Shown piece after piece: positions 17,305 to 26,677 of a stretch of 64,000 nt of DNA (positions are counted from its first letter, which is position 1; each line of letters opens with the position of its first letter). The notes beneath the pieces were generated by a model. That model made no database searches, was not told the origin of the DNA, and saw nothing but the letters and a program-made list of their open reading frames with translations. The position numbers and the translations under genes were made by a program. The stretch covers positions 434,001-498,000 of the forward strand of contig NZ_JABTCG010000001.1 of NCBI RefSeq assembly GCF_014610845.1, given 5' to 3'. The DNA is from Maribacter arenosus. GTDB taxonomy: Bacteria > Bacteroidota > Bacteroidia > Flavobacteriales > Flavobacteriaceae.

Positions 17305-18162
17305 ATGACAAAACTTAGAATAGCCATACAGAAAGCAGGAAGGTTAAATGAAGAATCTTTAGAGATATTAAAGAATTGTGGAATATCAATAGATAATGGA
17401 AAAGACCAATTGAAGGCTTCTGCCAGAAACTTCCCGATGGAGGTGTTTTATTTGCGAAATGGCGATATTCCACAGTATTTAAGGGATGGAGTAGTCGATA
17501 TAGCCATTATTGGTGAAAATGTATTGATAGAAAAAGGTCACGATATAGAAATTGCTGAAAAGTTGGGATTTTCTAAATGTAGGGTTTCCTTGGCAGTCCC
17601 TAAATCTGTAAAATATAATTCAGTAAATGATTTTGAAGGCAAACGAATTGCAACCTCTTATCCTAATACCGTGAACTCTTATTTGAAAGAAAAAGGGATT
17701 AATGCCGATCTGCACATTATCAATGGTTCAGTCGAGATTGCCCCGAATATAGGGTTGGCCGATGCAATCTGTGATATTGTCTCAAGCGGTAGTACGCTAT
17801 TCAAGAACAATCTGAAAGAGGTTGAAGTCATGCTAAAAAGTGAGGCGGTTTTGGCGGTTTCCAAAGAAATCAAAGAAGAGCGCAGAATCTTACTGGGCAG
17901 ACTTCAGTTCAGGATCCAATCGGTATTACAAGCAAGGCAATCAAAGTATGTGTTGCTGAACGCGCCCAATGATAAGCTGGATGCGGTTTTAAAATTATTG
18001 CCGGGAATGAGAAGTCCCACGGTTTTGCCTTTGGCTGAAGCAGGTTGGAGCTCAGTACATACCGTAATCAATAAAGATAAATTCTGGGAAGTGATAGATG
18101 AATTAAAGAAGGCTGGGGCAGAGGGCATCTTGGTTTGTCCAATAGAAAAAATGGTACTCTAA
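17305..18162 (+). CDS. hisG: ATP phosphoribosyltransferase, long form
   Basis: HisG joins ATP and PRPP, the first step of histidine synthesis. 285 residues: the two periplasmic-binding-protein-like catalytic lobes (residues 1-205; LRIAIQKAGRLNEES, the PRPP loop region DAICDIVSSGSTL) and the C-terminal ACT-like regulatory domain of the long form (RSPTVLPLAEAGWSSVHTV), which usually binds histidine as feedback inhibitor. No HisZ is needed for this form. It is the first structural gene after the attenuator. Confidence 0.97.
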   Translation: MTKLRIAIQKAGRLNEESLEILKNCGISIDNGKDQLKASARNFPMEVFYLRNGDIPQYLRDGVVDIAIIGENVLIEKGHDIEIAEKLGFSKCRVSLAVPKSVKYNSVNDFEGKRIATSYPNTVNSYLKEKGINADLHIINGSVEIAPNIGLADAICDIVSSGSTLFKNNLKEVEVMLKSEAVLAVSKEIKEERRILLGRLQFRIQSVLQARQSKYVLLNAPNDKLDAVLKLLPGMRSPTVLPLAEAGWSSVHTVINKDKFWEVIDELKKAGAEGILVCPIEKMVL

Positions 18163-18204
18163 AATTTGTCATTCTTTCTTAGGCAGGAATCCAACATAAA
18201 TACA

Positions 18205-19494
18205 ATGAAAAAAATATTTAACCCTAAAAGAGAAGATTGGGAATCGCTTTTAAAACGGCCCACCCAAACGGTTTCCGATATAGAGGATATCGTAAACGAA
18301 ATTTTTAAGGAGATTCGAAAATCTGGTGATAGGGCTATAAAAGAATACACCAAAAAATTCGATTTGGTTACATTGGATACCCTCAAAGTAGACCAAAACG
18401 AAATTGATGAAGCCATTACTTTGGTAAACACCGATTTAAAACGTGCTATTTCAAAGGCAAAAAGTAATATTGAATTATTCCACAAAGCCCAAAAGACTTC
18501 AAAAGTTGAAGTGGAGACAGTCAAAGGGGTAAAGTGTTGGCAAGAAAAAAGGCCTATTCAGAAAGTTGGACTCTATATTCCGGGGGGTACGGCTCCTCTG
18601 TTTTCGACCATTTTAATGTTGGCCATTCCAGCTACTATCGCGGGTTGTAAAGAGATTATATTGTGTACGCCGCCAAATGTAGAAGGAAAAATACATCCTG
18701 CAGTATTGTATACGGCCCATTTGTGCGGTGTTACACAAATATTCAAGGTAGGGGGAATACAGGCAATTGCAGGAATGACCTTCGGTTCAAATACGATTCC
18801 GAAGGTCTATAAAATATTCGGTCCTGGCAATCAGTATGTAACTGTTGCAAAGCAAATAGCGACCAAATACGGCGTAGCCATAGATATGCCAGCTGGGCCA
18901 AGTGAACTTTTGGTCATGGCCGATAAGAGTGCAGATGCTTCTTTCGTTGCCTCCGATTTGCTCAGTCAGGCCGAACACGGAACCGATAGCCAGGTTATTA
19001 TGGTCACTACAACAAAAGCAATGATGCAAGCTGTAGAAGAAGAGGTTGAAAAACAGTTATCCGTATTACCCAGAAAGGCCATCGCGGAAAAGGCCATAGC
19101 CAATAGTAAATTGATTTACGTCCAGGATGACAAAACGGCTATAGACCTTATCAATCAATATGGTCCGGAGCATTACATTTTATGTGTTGAGAACGAGGAT
19201 AAATACCTTGATCAAATCATGAACGCCGGCTCTGTTTTTATAGGCAATTATACCCCTGAAAGTGCAGGGGACTATGCATCTGGGACGAACCATACCCTTC
19301 CAACCAATGGGTATGCGAAACAATACAGTGGTGTGAATCTCGATAGTTTTATGAAAAGCATGACATTTCAAAGAGTATCTGCCGAAGGCATTATCGAAAT
19401 TGGCAATACCATTGAGATCATGGCAGAGGCGGAAGGCTTACATGCCCATAAAAATGCGGTAACATTGAGACTAGAAAGTTTAAAAAAGAATTAG
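18205..19494 (+). CDS. hisD: Histidinol dehydrogenase
   Basis: HisD oxidises histidinol twice with NAD to histidine, the last two steps of the pathway. 429 residues from ATG 18205; an in-frame upstream ATG at 18166 would add a 13-residue tail unlike the family. Visible motifs are the GLYIPGGTAPLFSTILML region (in part), GPGNQYVTVAK, the catalytic-zinc segment SQAEHGTDSQ, and ESAGDYASGTNHTLPTNG. It follows hisG by 42 bases. Confidence 0.97.
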   Translation: MKKIFNPKREDWESLLKRPTQTVSDIEDIVNEIFKEIRKSGDRAIKEYTKKFDLVTLDTLKVDQNEIDEAITLVNTDLKRAISKAKSNIELFHKAQKTSKVEVETVKGVKCWQEKRPIQKVGLYIPGGTAPLFSTILMLAIPATIAGCKEIILCTPPNVEGKIHPAVLYTAHLCGVTQIFKVGGIQAIAGMTFGSNTIPKVYKIFGPGNQYVTVAKQIATKYGVAIDMPAGPSELLVMADKSADASFVASDLLSQAEHGTDSQVIMVTTTKAMMQAVEEEVEKQLSVLPRKAIAEKAIANSKLIYVQDDKTAIDLINQYGPEHYILCVENEDKYLDQIMNAGSVFIGNYTPESAGDYASGTNHTLPTNGYAKQYSGVNLDSFMKSMTFQRVSAEGIIEIGNTIEIMAEAEGLHAHKNAVTLRLESLKKN

Positions 19495-19535
19495 ATTGTA
19501 GGTCAACGATAAACGGGACCAAATTTAAATCAGAC

Positions 19536-20585
19536 ATGAAGAATAAATTCAACTTGGAAAGCTTAGTTCGTGAAAACGTAAAGGGTTTGCGACCCTATTC
19601 TTCGGCAAGGGATGAATATGTTTCAGATGGAACCCAAATGATTTTTTTAGACGCTAATGAAAATCCGTTTAACAATGGGGTGAATCGCTATCCTGACCCT
19701 CAGCAACGCAGTCTAAAGATGGTTTTGGCCGAGCAAAAAGGAGTCGATGTAAGCAACATATTACTGGGAAACGGGAGCGATGAAGTGTTGGATTTGATCT
19801 TTCGGGGATTTTGTGAACCAAAAAAAGACAACATTATTACCATGCCGCCCACCTATGGTATGTATAAGGTGTTAGCTGATATCAATGACATCGAAAATCG
19901 AGAAGTCTTGTTAACCAATGATTTTCAACTGGATGTTGAACGAATATTGACCCAGGTCGATGATTATTGTAAGATTATTTTCATTTGCTCACCGAACAAC
20001 CCTACAGGCAATAGCTTCGATGAAGGGGCGATTCTGGAACTTTTAAATGAATTTACAGGATTGGTTGTAATCGATGAAGCCTACATAGATTTCTCATCCA
20101 AGGTAACATGGTTGAAAAGATTGGATGAATTCCCGAATTTGGTGATTACCCAAACCTTATCTAAGGCATACGGTTTGGCAGGTATCCGATTGGGACTGTG
20201 TTTTGCCTCTCGCGGGATTATTGCTATTTTGAACAAAATAAAACCTCCGTACAATGTAAATGAGTTAACACAACAAAGGGCAATGCAACAGGTATTGAAT
20301 ACGGAAGTATTAAATTCAGAAGTGACCGAAATATTGAAACAAAAAAGGGAAGTACTGAAAATATTGGATGAAATAGCCTTTATTAAAAAAGTATATCCGT
20401 CAGAAGCTAACTTTGTACTTGTAAAGGTTGACAATGCAAATAAAAGATATGATCAATTGGTTGAAAAAGGAATCGTAGTCAGAAATAGGACAACCCAACC
20501 GTTATGCCAGAATACCTTACGATTTACGATTGGGACAAAGGAAGAAAACGATAAATTGATCAATGCCCTAAAAGAAATAGCCTAG
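19536..20585 (+). CDS. hisC: Histidinol-phosphate aminotransferase
   Basis: A PLP enzyme converting imidazole acetol phosphate to histidinol phosphate. 349 residues, fold type I aminotransferase: [40 protein letters not shown], and the PLP lysine in [14 protein letters not shown]. Length is normal. hisB begins one base after its stop, so translation is probably coupled. Confidence 0.97.
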   Translation: MKNKFNLESLVRENVKGLRPYSSARDEYVSDGTQMIFLDANENPFNNGVNRYPDPQQRSLKMVLAEQKGVDVSNILLGNGSDEVLDLIFRGFCEPKKDNIITMPPTYGMYKVLADINDIENREVLLTNDFQLDVERILTQVDDYCKIIFICSPNNPTGNSFDEGAILELLNEFTGLVVIDEAYIDFSSKVTWLKRLDEFPNLVITQTLSKAYGLAGIRLGLCFASRGIIAILNKIKPPYNVNELTQQRAMQQVLNTEVLNSEVTEILKQKREVLKILDEIAFIKKVYPSEANFVLVKVDNANKRYDQLVEKGIVVRNRTTQPLCQNTLRFTIGTKEENDKLINALKEIA

Positions 20586-20586
20586 C

Positions 20587-21720
20587 ATGAAAAAAGTATT
20601 ATTTATTGACCGGGACGGAACTATCATTAAGGAAACTGCCGAAGAACAAATCGACGCCTTTGAGAAGTTGGAATTCTATCCCAAAAGTTTTGCCTTTTTG
20701 GGCAAAATCGCCAAGGAATTGGATTATGAATTGGTAATGATCACCAATCAAGACGGATTGGGCACCCCTTCGTTCCCTGAGGAAACCTTTTGGCCTATAC
20801 AAAACTTTATTCTTAAATCGTTTGGGAATGAAGGTGTTGTGTTTAGCAACATCTTTTTAGACAGGACATTTCCACATGAGAATGCCAATACCCGAAAGCC
20901 GGGCACTGGTTTATTAACCGCTTATTTTTCGGAGGAATACGATTTGGCAAATTCTTTTGTAATTGGTGATCGTTTAACCGATATGGAGCTGGCCAAAAAC
21001 CTTGGTTCAAAAGGAATTTTCATTAATGATAACACCAATTTGGGAACAGATGAAATATCGGTGAAAAGGGAGGAGTTAAACGATGTGATAGCCCTAGAGA
21101 ACAACGATTGGGAAAAGATATATGAGTTTCTGAAACTAGATGAGCGGATGGCTGAGATTACTAGAAAGACCAATGAGACAGACATCTATATTAAATTAAA
21201 CCTTGACGGTACCGGAATTGGAAAGATTGATACCGGATTACCATTTTTCGATCATATGTTGGATCAATTGGCAAGGCACGGTCAAATGGACTTGGAGATT
21301 AAGGTGGAAGGTGATTTACAGGTCGATGAGCATCATACTATAGAGGATACAGGTATAGCATTGGGTGAGGTATTCCAAAAGGCATTAGGAAATAAGTTAG
21401 GGATAGAACGCTATGGTTTTTGCCTTCCCATGGATGATTGTTTGGCCCAAGTTGCCATCGATTTTGGTGGACGTAACTGGCTGGTTTGGGAAACTGAATT
21501 CAAACGCGAAATGATAGGACAGATGCCAACAGAAATGTTCAACCACTTTTTCAAGTCATTTACAGATGGGGCCAAGGCCAATTTGAACATAAAAGCCGAA
21601 GGCACTAATGAGCACCATAAGATCGAAGCTATTTTTAAAGCTTTTGCCAAGGCAATGAAAATGGCCGTAAAGAGGGATGTTGAAAAAATGGTTTTACCAA
21701 GTACGAAAGGGGTTTTATGA
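20587..21720 (+). CDS. hisB: Bifunctional histidinol-phosphatase / IGP dehydratase
   Basis: A 377-residue fusion. Residues 1-165 are a HAD-type histidinol-phosphate phosphatase (FIDRDGTI with the Asp nucleophile, [19 protein letters not shown]). Residues 180-377 are imidazoleglycerol-phosphate dehydratase with the two metal-binding His clusters ([27 protein letters not shown], then FNHFFKSF and [12 protein letters not shown]). It overlaps hisH by four bases (ATGA). Confidence 0.97.
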   Translation: MKKVLFIDRDGTIIKETAEEQIDAFEKLEFYPKSFAFLGKIAKELDYELVMITNQDGLGTPSFPEETFWPIQNFILKSFGNEGVVFSNIFLDRTFPHENANTRKPGTGLLTAYFSEEYDLANSFVIGDRLTDMELAKNLGSKGIFINDNTNLGTDEISVKREELNDVIALENNDWEKIYEFLKLDERMAEITRKTNETDIYIKLNLDGTGIGKIDTGLPFFDHMLDQLARHGQMDLEIKVEGDLQVDEHHTIEDTGIALGEVFQKALGNKLGIERYGFCLPMDDCLAQVAIDFGGRNWLVWETEFKREMIGQMPTEMFNHFFKSFTDGAKANLNIKAEGTNEHHKIEAIFKAFAKAMKMAVKRDVEKMVLPSTKGVL

Positions 21721-22301
21721 AAATAGTTATCATAAATTATGGGGCAGGCAACATTCAAAGCATAAAATTCGCTTTCGAAAGATTGGGATATGAAGCGGTT
21801 TTGAGCCAAGATGAGGCTGAAATAAAAACGGCGGATAAGATAATATTCCCTGGAGTTGGCGAGGCCAGTAGTGCTATGAGAATGCTTAGAAAAAGTAGAT
21901 TGGACACTTTGATTCCGCAACTAACCCAACCGGTTTTGGGTATTTGTTTGGGCATGCAGTTGATGTGCCACTCCTCTGAAGAAGGGAATACCACAGGACT
22001 GGGTATATTTGATGTTGATGTGGTGAAATTCAGCAATAAAGTTAAGGTACCCCAAATAGGTTGGAATGAAATCACAAATCTAAAAACGGGCTTATTCAAA
22101 GGGGTAACCGAAAAAGATCACATCTATTTGGTGCATAGTTTTTACGCCCCATTAAGTAAAGAAACCATTGCAACCTCAGAATATGAACTACCCTATAGCG
22201 CAGCATTGGCCAAAGATAATTTCTATGGGGTGCAGTTTCATCCGGAAAAAAGCAGTTTGGTAGGAGAAAAAATTCTAATGAATTTTTTAAGTATCAAGTA
22301 A
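21717..22301 (+). CDS. hisH: Imidazole glycerol phosphate synthase, glutaminase subunit
   Basis: HisH releases ammonia from glutamine and channels it to HisF. 194 residues with the class I glutamine amidotransferase triad: Cys in [10 protein letters not shown], and His and Glu in [18 protein letters not shown] is at the N-terminus. It overlaps hisB and is separated from its partner hisF by hisA and two inserted non-pathway genes. Confidence 0.97.
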   Translation: MKIVIINYGAGNIQSIKFAFERLGYEAVLSQDEAEIKTADKIIFPGVGEASSAMRMLRKSRLDTLIPQLTQPVLGICLGMQLMCHSSEEGNTTGLGIFDVDVVKFSNKVKVPQIGWNEITNLKTGLFKGVTEKDHIYLVHSFYAPLSKETIATSEYELPYSAALAKDNFYGVQFHPEKSSLVGEKILMNFLSIK

Positions 22302-22333
22302 TAAGTATACAGTACAGGGAAAATTTTCAGTTA

Positions 22334-22684
22334 ATGAATGACTATAAAAGCTTAAAGGTTTGGGAAAAGGGAATGGAATTGGTTGAAAAGGTATACCACC
22401 TGGCGAATGAAATACCCGATGATGAAAAATTTGGATTAATATCACAAATCAAAAGATGTAGCGTTTCAATACCTTCAAATATTGCGGAGGGGGCAAGTAG
22501 AAATTCCAAAAATGAGTTCAAACATTTTTTAAGTGTTGCAAATGGTTCTACAGCTGAACTTGAAACACAATTACTGCTTGTAGAACGATTAAACTTTGCA
22601 AACAAGGACACGGTCAATGAAATAATGCAAATGTGTAGTGAAATAAAAAAGATGAATTTTTCACTTCAAAAGAGCATTAAATAA
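22334..22684 (+). CDS. Four-helix bundle protein (23S rRNA IVS-protein family)
   Basis: A 116-residue all-helical protein of the family first seen in 23S rRNA intervening sequences: MNDYKSLKVWEKGMELV, then LISQIKRCSVSIPSNIAEG and the conserved ELETQLLLVERL. The family is common and often dispersed in Bacteroidota; its role is unknown. It has no known place in histidine synthesis, yet it lies between hisH and hisA in the same direction, with 32 and 60 base gaps. This looks like an insertion into the operon, with AT-rich flanks (22302-22333, 22685-22744). Confidence 0.9.
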   Translation: MNDYKSLKVWEKGMELVEKVYHLANEIPDDEKFGLISQIKRCSVSIPSNIAEGASRNSKNEFKHFLSVANGSTAELETQLLLVERLNFANKDTVNEIMQMCSEIKKMNFSLQKSIK

Positions 22685-22744
22685 TCACTTTGTATTGTGT
22701 GTATGGACTTAATACTCCTTACTCAATACTATTAACATATTAAT

Positions 22745-23470
22745 ATGCGTATCATACCGGCAATAGATATTATAGAAGGGAAATGTGTTCGACTTTCAAA
22801 AGGCGATTATGCCACAAAAAAGATCTATAATGAAAGCCCTTTGGAAGTTGCCAAGGAATTTGAGGCCCATGGTATCAAATATTTACATTTAGTGGATTTG
22901 GATGGTGCAAAATCAAAGCATATTGTTAATCATAAGGTGTTGGAGCAAATAGCCGTCCAAACCAAACTAAACATTGATTTTGGAGGTGGATTAAAGCAAG
23001 ATGAAGATTTGAGGATAGCTTTTGAAAGTGGGGCCAAACAAGTTACAGGAGGTAGTATTGCTGTTAAGAACAAAGAAGTATTTTTAGGATGGCTAAAACA
23101 ATACGGGGCCGACAAAATAATTTTAGGTGCAGACGCCAAGGATGAAAAAGTCGCGGTTTCCGGTTGGTTGGAGGAGTCGAAAGAAGATTTGGTGCCTTTT
23201 ATCCAGGGGTATCAAAAAAATGGAATTGCATATGTCATTTGCACCGATATCAGCAAGGATGGAATGTTAGAAGGGCCTTCTTTTGAGCTATACCATAGAA
23301 TATTGAACAAGGCCCCTAATTTAAAATTGATCGCCTCAGGCGGTATCTCTACCTTTGATGAACTACCCAAACTGGCAGAAATGGGCTGCGAAGGTACTAT
23401 TATCGGTAAGGCCATTTATGAAAATAGGATTCGCTTAAAACAGTTGGAAGATTATATATTATCCGTGTGA
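22745..23470 (+). CDS. hisA: ProFAR isomerase
   Basis: HisA opens the ribose ring of ProFAR to give PRFAR. 241 residues, a (beta/alpha)8 barrel with the internal half-barrel repeat. Catalytic Asp is in [16 protein letters not shown] and the second acidic residue in [16 protein letters not shown]; phosphate loops are DFGGGL and ASGGIS. It starts 60 bases after the inserted four-helix gene. Confidence 0.97.
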   Translation: MRIIPAIDIIEGKCVRLSKGDYATKKIYNESPLEVAKEFEAHGIKYLHLVDLDGAKSKHIVNHKVLEQIAVQTKLNIDFGGGLKQDEDLRIAFESGAKQVTGGSIAVKNKEVFLGWLKQYGADKIILGADAKDEKVAVSGWLEESKEDLVPFIQGYQKNGIAYVICTDISKDGMLEGPSFELYHRILNKAPNLKLIASGGISTFDELPKLAEMGCEGTIIGKAIYENRIRLKQLEDYILSV

Positions 23471-23472
23471 TT

Positions 23473-23985
23473 ATGGAAGAAAAAATTAGAGAAGAATTTG
23501 TTCAAAATTCCCTATACCGACTAGATGAGAATATGCGGATGAATTTCATTTCGCTGAAACATCTTTCCGATGAAGATATTTGGAAACGTCCCAACGAATC
23601 ACTGAACAGTATCGGTAATCTGATTTTGCATATTTGTGGCAATATGACCCAATATGTAATTGCCTCTTTGGGTGGTACAGAAGATATTCGGGAGCGCGAT
23701 GTTGAATTCACCGTTGAATCTGGCTATACCAAGAAAGAGTTGCTTCAAAAATTAGCTGATACCGTAGAAGCGGCCAAAAGAGTCATCAATGATGCCAAGG
23801 TAGACCAACTCGTCAGAAAACGCGAAGTTCAAGGGTTCTATTTTTCGGGAATTGGTGTCGTTCTGCACGCGGTTGAGCATTATTCCTATCATACCGGACA
23901 AATTGCCTTTTGGGTAAAACAAGTAAAGAATATGGATTTGGGCTTTTATGATGGCCAAGATCTTAACGTTAAAAATTCAGATTAG
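23473..23985 (+). CDS. DinB-superfamily protein
   Basis: A 170-residue four-helix protein of the DinB/YfiT-like group, from ATG 23473 just after the hisA stop. Likely metal ligands are the three His positions typical of the fold: [10 protein letters not shown] near 50 and [16 protein letters not shown] near 135-145. Such enzymes include thiol-dependent transferases; the substrate is not evident. Its stop is one base before the hisF GTG, so it is part of the operon, though it has no known histidine step. Confidence 0.88.
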   Translation: MEEKIREEFVQNSLYRLDENMRMNFISLKHLSDEDIWKRPNESLNSIGNLILHICGNMTQYVIASLGGTEDIRERDVEFTVESGYTKKELLQKLADTVEAAKRVINDAKVDQLVRKREVQGFYFSGIGVVLHAVEHYSYHTGQIAFWVKQVKNMDLGFYDGQDLNVKNSD

Positions 23986-23986
23986 G

Positions 23987-24742
23987 GTGTTAGCAAAAAG
24001 AATAATTCCTTGTTTGGATATCAAAGATGGCCGAACTGTAAAGGGTATCAATTTCGTTGATTTACGTGATGCTGGTGATCCTGTTGAGCTCGCGGAAATA
24101 TATAGCAAGGAAGGCGCAGACGAACTCGTTTTTTTAGATATTTCCGCTACGGAACAAAAAAGGAAGACGCTGGCGGAGTTGGTATACCATGTTGCCGAAA
24201 AAGTGAATATCCCTTTTACAGTAGGGGGAGGTATTTCATCAGTTGAAGATGTAGACATATTGCTTCATAATGGTGCGGACAAGGTTTCCATCAATTCCTC
24301 TGCTGTAAAGAACCCTCAATTGATCAATGATCTGGTAGCTAAATTCGGTTCACAATGCATCGTTGTAGCCATTGATGCCAAGGAAATCGACGGGGAATGG
24401 AACGTTCATTTGGTAGGAGGGAAGGTGCCTACGGAAATCAGACTTTTTGAATGGGCCAAAGAGGTGGAAGAACGTGGGGCGGGTGAAATACTGTTTACCT
24501 CCATGAACCATGATGGCACTAAAAATGGTTTTGCCAATGAAGCCTTGGCAAAATTGTCGTCAGAAGTAAATATTCCTATTATTGCTTCTGGTGGCGCTGG
24601 GAACATACAGCATTTCGCGGATACTTTCATCGAAGGAAAAGCCGATGCAGCCTTGGCTGCCAGTGTTTTTCATTTTAAGGAAATAGAAATAAAGGAATTA
24701 AAAAAGGAACTCAGAAAAAAAGGAATCCCGGTAAGATTATAG
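23987..24742 (+). CDS. hisF: Imidazole glycerol phosphate synthase, cyclase subunit
   Basis: HisF makes imidazole glycerol phosphate and AICAR from PRFAR and ammonia. 251 residues, a (beta/alpha)8 barrel with [17 protein letters not shown] (catalytic Asp), [16 protein letters not shown] and the ending [16 protein letters not shown] 23987 is chosen because it is one base past the DinB stop and gives the standard N-terminus; an in-frame ATG at 23948 would add 13 residues and overlap DinB. Confidence 0.96.
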   Translation: MLAKRIIPCLDIKDGRTVKGINFVDLRDAGDPVELAEIYSKEGADELVFLDISATEQKRKTLAELVYHVAEKVNIPFTVGGGISSVEDVDILLHNGADKVSINSSAVKNPQLINDLVAKFGSQCIVVAIDAKEIDGEWNVHLVGGKVPTEIRLFEWAKEVEERGAGEILFTSMNHDGTKNGFANEALAKLSSEVNIPIIASGGAGNIQHFADTFIEGKADAALAASVFHFKEIEIKELKKELRKKGIPVRL

Positions 24743-24793
24743 TTAACTATATGCATGGATATTCTTGAAATTCATTGGGTTAAAACATAAATT

Positions 24794-25393
24794 ATGGAGA
24801 TTAATTTCAATAAGAATAACGACGGACTCATTCCCGCTATCATTCAAGATGTAAATACCAAGAACGTTTTAATGTTGGGATATATGAACGAAGAGGCCTA
24901 TAAAAAGACCATCGAAACTAAAAAAGTCACATTCTTTAGTCGTACCAAGCAACGATTATGGACAAAGGGTGAGGAAAGTGGTAATTTCCTTGATCTTGTA
25001 AACATAAAAAACGACTGTGACAATGATACGCTCTTGATTTCGGTACATCCTTCAGGACCAACCTGTCATAAAGGAACCGACACCTGTTGGAATGAAGAGA
25101 ATACTCAAGGATTTGGGTTTTTATCCCATCTTGAAGATGTTATTTCTGACAGGAAAGTTAATCAGGACAACTCAAAAAGCTACGTAGCTTCGCTGTTTAG
25201 AAGTGGGATCAATAAAGTGGCCCAAAAAGTGGGTGAGGAAGCGGTAGAAGTCGTCATTGAGGCCAAGGATTATAATGATGAACTGTTTTTAAATGAAAGT
25301 GCAGATCTTCTTTTCCATTATTTAATTCTGTTACAAGCCAAAGAGTATCTATTGAATGATGTGGTGGAAGTTTTAAAAGGAAGACATAAATAG
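24794..25393 (+). CDS. hisIE: Bifunctional PR-AMP cyclohydrolase / PR-ATP pyrophosphohydrolase
   Basis: A 199-residue fusion for the second and third steps of the pathway. Residues 1-105 are HisI, with zinc-binding Cys in the NDCDNDTLL and PTCHKGTDTCW motifs. Residues 108-199 are HisE, with the helical AQKVGEEAVEVVIEAK NTPase motif (in part GEEAVEVVIEA). It closes a complete set of his genes. A weak TAATCC/GGATTA hairpin follows. Confidence 0.96.
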   Translation: MEINFNKNNDGLIPAIIQDVNTKNVLMLGYMNEEAYKKTIETKKVTFFSRTKQRLWTKGEESGNFLDLVNIKNDCDNDTLLISVHPSGPTCHKGTDTCWNEENTQGFGFLSHLEDVISDRKVNQDNSKSYVASLFRSGINKVAQKVGEEAVEVVIEAKDYNDELFLNESADLLFHYLILLQAKEYLLNDVVEVLKGRHK

Positions 25394-25447
25394 CGGTAAT
25401 CCTAAAGATTTTGTTGGGATTAGCAAGTTAAGTTTTTCTAAAAACGA

Positions 25448-25477
25448 TTTGCCTTCTTCTTAAATACCTTAATTTTA
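25448..25477 (+). promoter_or_regulatory. Candidate promoter of the vWA/AAA pair
   Basis: TTTG at 25448-25451, 18 bases, then TAATTTTA at 25470-25477: the same arrangement as the his operon candidate. Transcription would start almost at the ATG of the next gene (25482), so the mRNA would be leaderless or nearly so. Confidence 0.4.
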
Positions 25478-25481
25478 TAGT

Positions 25482-26630
25482 ATGGCTATGAATTTAAGAA
25501 AAGGGTTTCGTTTTACTACCTACGAAGCACCAGGACAATCCCCTTTTGAAAAGCTCTTTGATATTTTCCAAGAGCTCATCACCCATACTTCTGGGGATTT
25601 CGATGAGGCCATCGATTGGTTGCGCGAGTTGGATAAAGAATACGAACTTACCGATGAGAACTATACCATAGACGATTTTATCGAAGATTTAAAAGCCAAG
25701 GGATACATCCGGGAGGAATTTGAAGATGGAGGAGGGCAAGGTGACGGAGAAGAGGGCGGTTCTGGAGTTATATCCATTACGGCCAAAATGGAACGCATTA
25801 TTCGACGACGCGCCCTTGATCAGATTTTCGGAAAATTAAAGCGCAAAGGGGCGGGTAACCATAGAACGAACAAAGCGGGTCAGGGCGATGAACATACCGG
25901 TGATTTCAGGGAATACCGATATGGCGACGGATTAGAGCATATTTCTATGACCGAAAGCTTGAAAAATGCCCAAATAAATAATGGTGTGGGCGACTTTTCA
26001 TTGACCGAGGATGATTTGGTCGTAGAAGACACCCATTTCAAGGCCCAAATGAGCACGGTGTTGATGATCGATATTAGCCATAGTATGATTTTGTATGGCG
26101 AAGATCGTATCACCCCTGCTAAAAAAGTGGCAATGGCCTTGGCCGAGTTGATTACCACGCGCTATCCCAAAGATACGTTGGATATATTAGTGTTCGGTAA
26201 CGATGCTTGGCCGATTCCAATTAAGGATCTTCCTTATTTAAAAGTGGGGCCATACCACACAAATACGGTTGCTGGACTGCAATTGGCCATGGATATGCTC
26301 CGGAGAAAGCGAAATACCAACAAACAGATTTTCATGATTACCGATGGTAAACCCAGTTGTCTGCGTTTACCGGATGGTACCTACTATAAAAACAGTGTAG
26401 GTCTTGATGATTATATTGTAGAAAAATGTTACAATATGGCAAGTCAGGCAAGAAAGCTTCATATTCCCATAACCACATTCATGATTGCACAAGACCCTTA
26501 TTTAAGACAATTTATACGATATTTTACCGAGGCGAATAAGGGCAAGGCATTTTTTACAGGATTGAGCGATTTGGGTGAAATGATCTTTGAGGATTATGAA
26601 GCCAATAGGAGAAAAAGATTAAAAGGATAG
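25482..26630 (+). CDS. von Willebrand A domain protein of an AAA/vWA pair
   Basis: A 382-residue soluble protein. The N-terminal 130 residues are acidic and helical with a Gly/Glu-rich stretch ([14 protein letters not shown]). The C-terminal half is a vWA domain with the metal-dependent adhesion site [16 protein letters not shown], the TDG motif (MITDGKPS), and a Cys-rich turn. It matches the vWA subunits that work with MoxR/chelatase AAA+ proteins in metal insertion or complex remodelling. Its AAA+ partner begins 47 bases downstream. ATG 25482 or 25488 could be the start. Confidence 0.85.
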   Translation: MAMNLRKGFRFTTYEAPGQSPFEKLFDIFQELITHTSGDFDEAIDWLRELDKEYELTDENYTIDDFIEDLKAKGYIREEFEDGGGQGDGEEGGSGVISITAKMERIIRRRALDQIFGKLKRKGAGNHRTNKAGQGDEHTGDFREYRYGDGLEHISMTESLKNAQINNGVGDFSLTEDDLVVEDTHFKAQMSTVLMIDISHSMILYGEDRITPAKKVAMALAELITTRYPKDTLDILVFGNDAWPIPIKDLPYLKVGPYHTNTVAGLQLAMDMLRRKRNTNKQIFMITDGKPSCLRLPDGTYYKNSVGLDDYIVEKCYNMASQARKLHIPITTFMIAQDPYLRQFIRYFTEANKGKAFFTGLSDLGEMIFEDYEANRRKRLKG

Positions 26631-26677
26631 AACAGTAACGCGTTATTCCTGTGAAAATAGGAATTTGAAAAAAATAT

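Noticed and set aside
25394-25440. TAATCC/GGATTA hairpin after hisIE as terminator
   Set aside because: Only six base pairs with a large loop and a weak T run; too weak to call.
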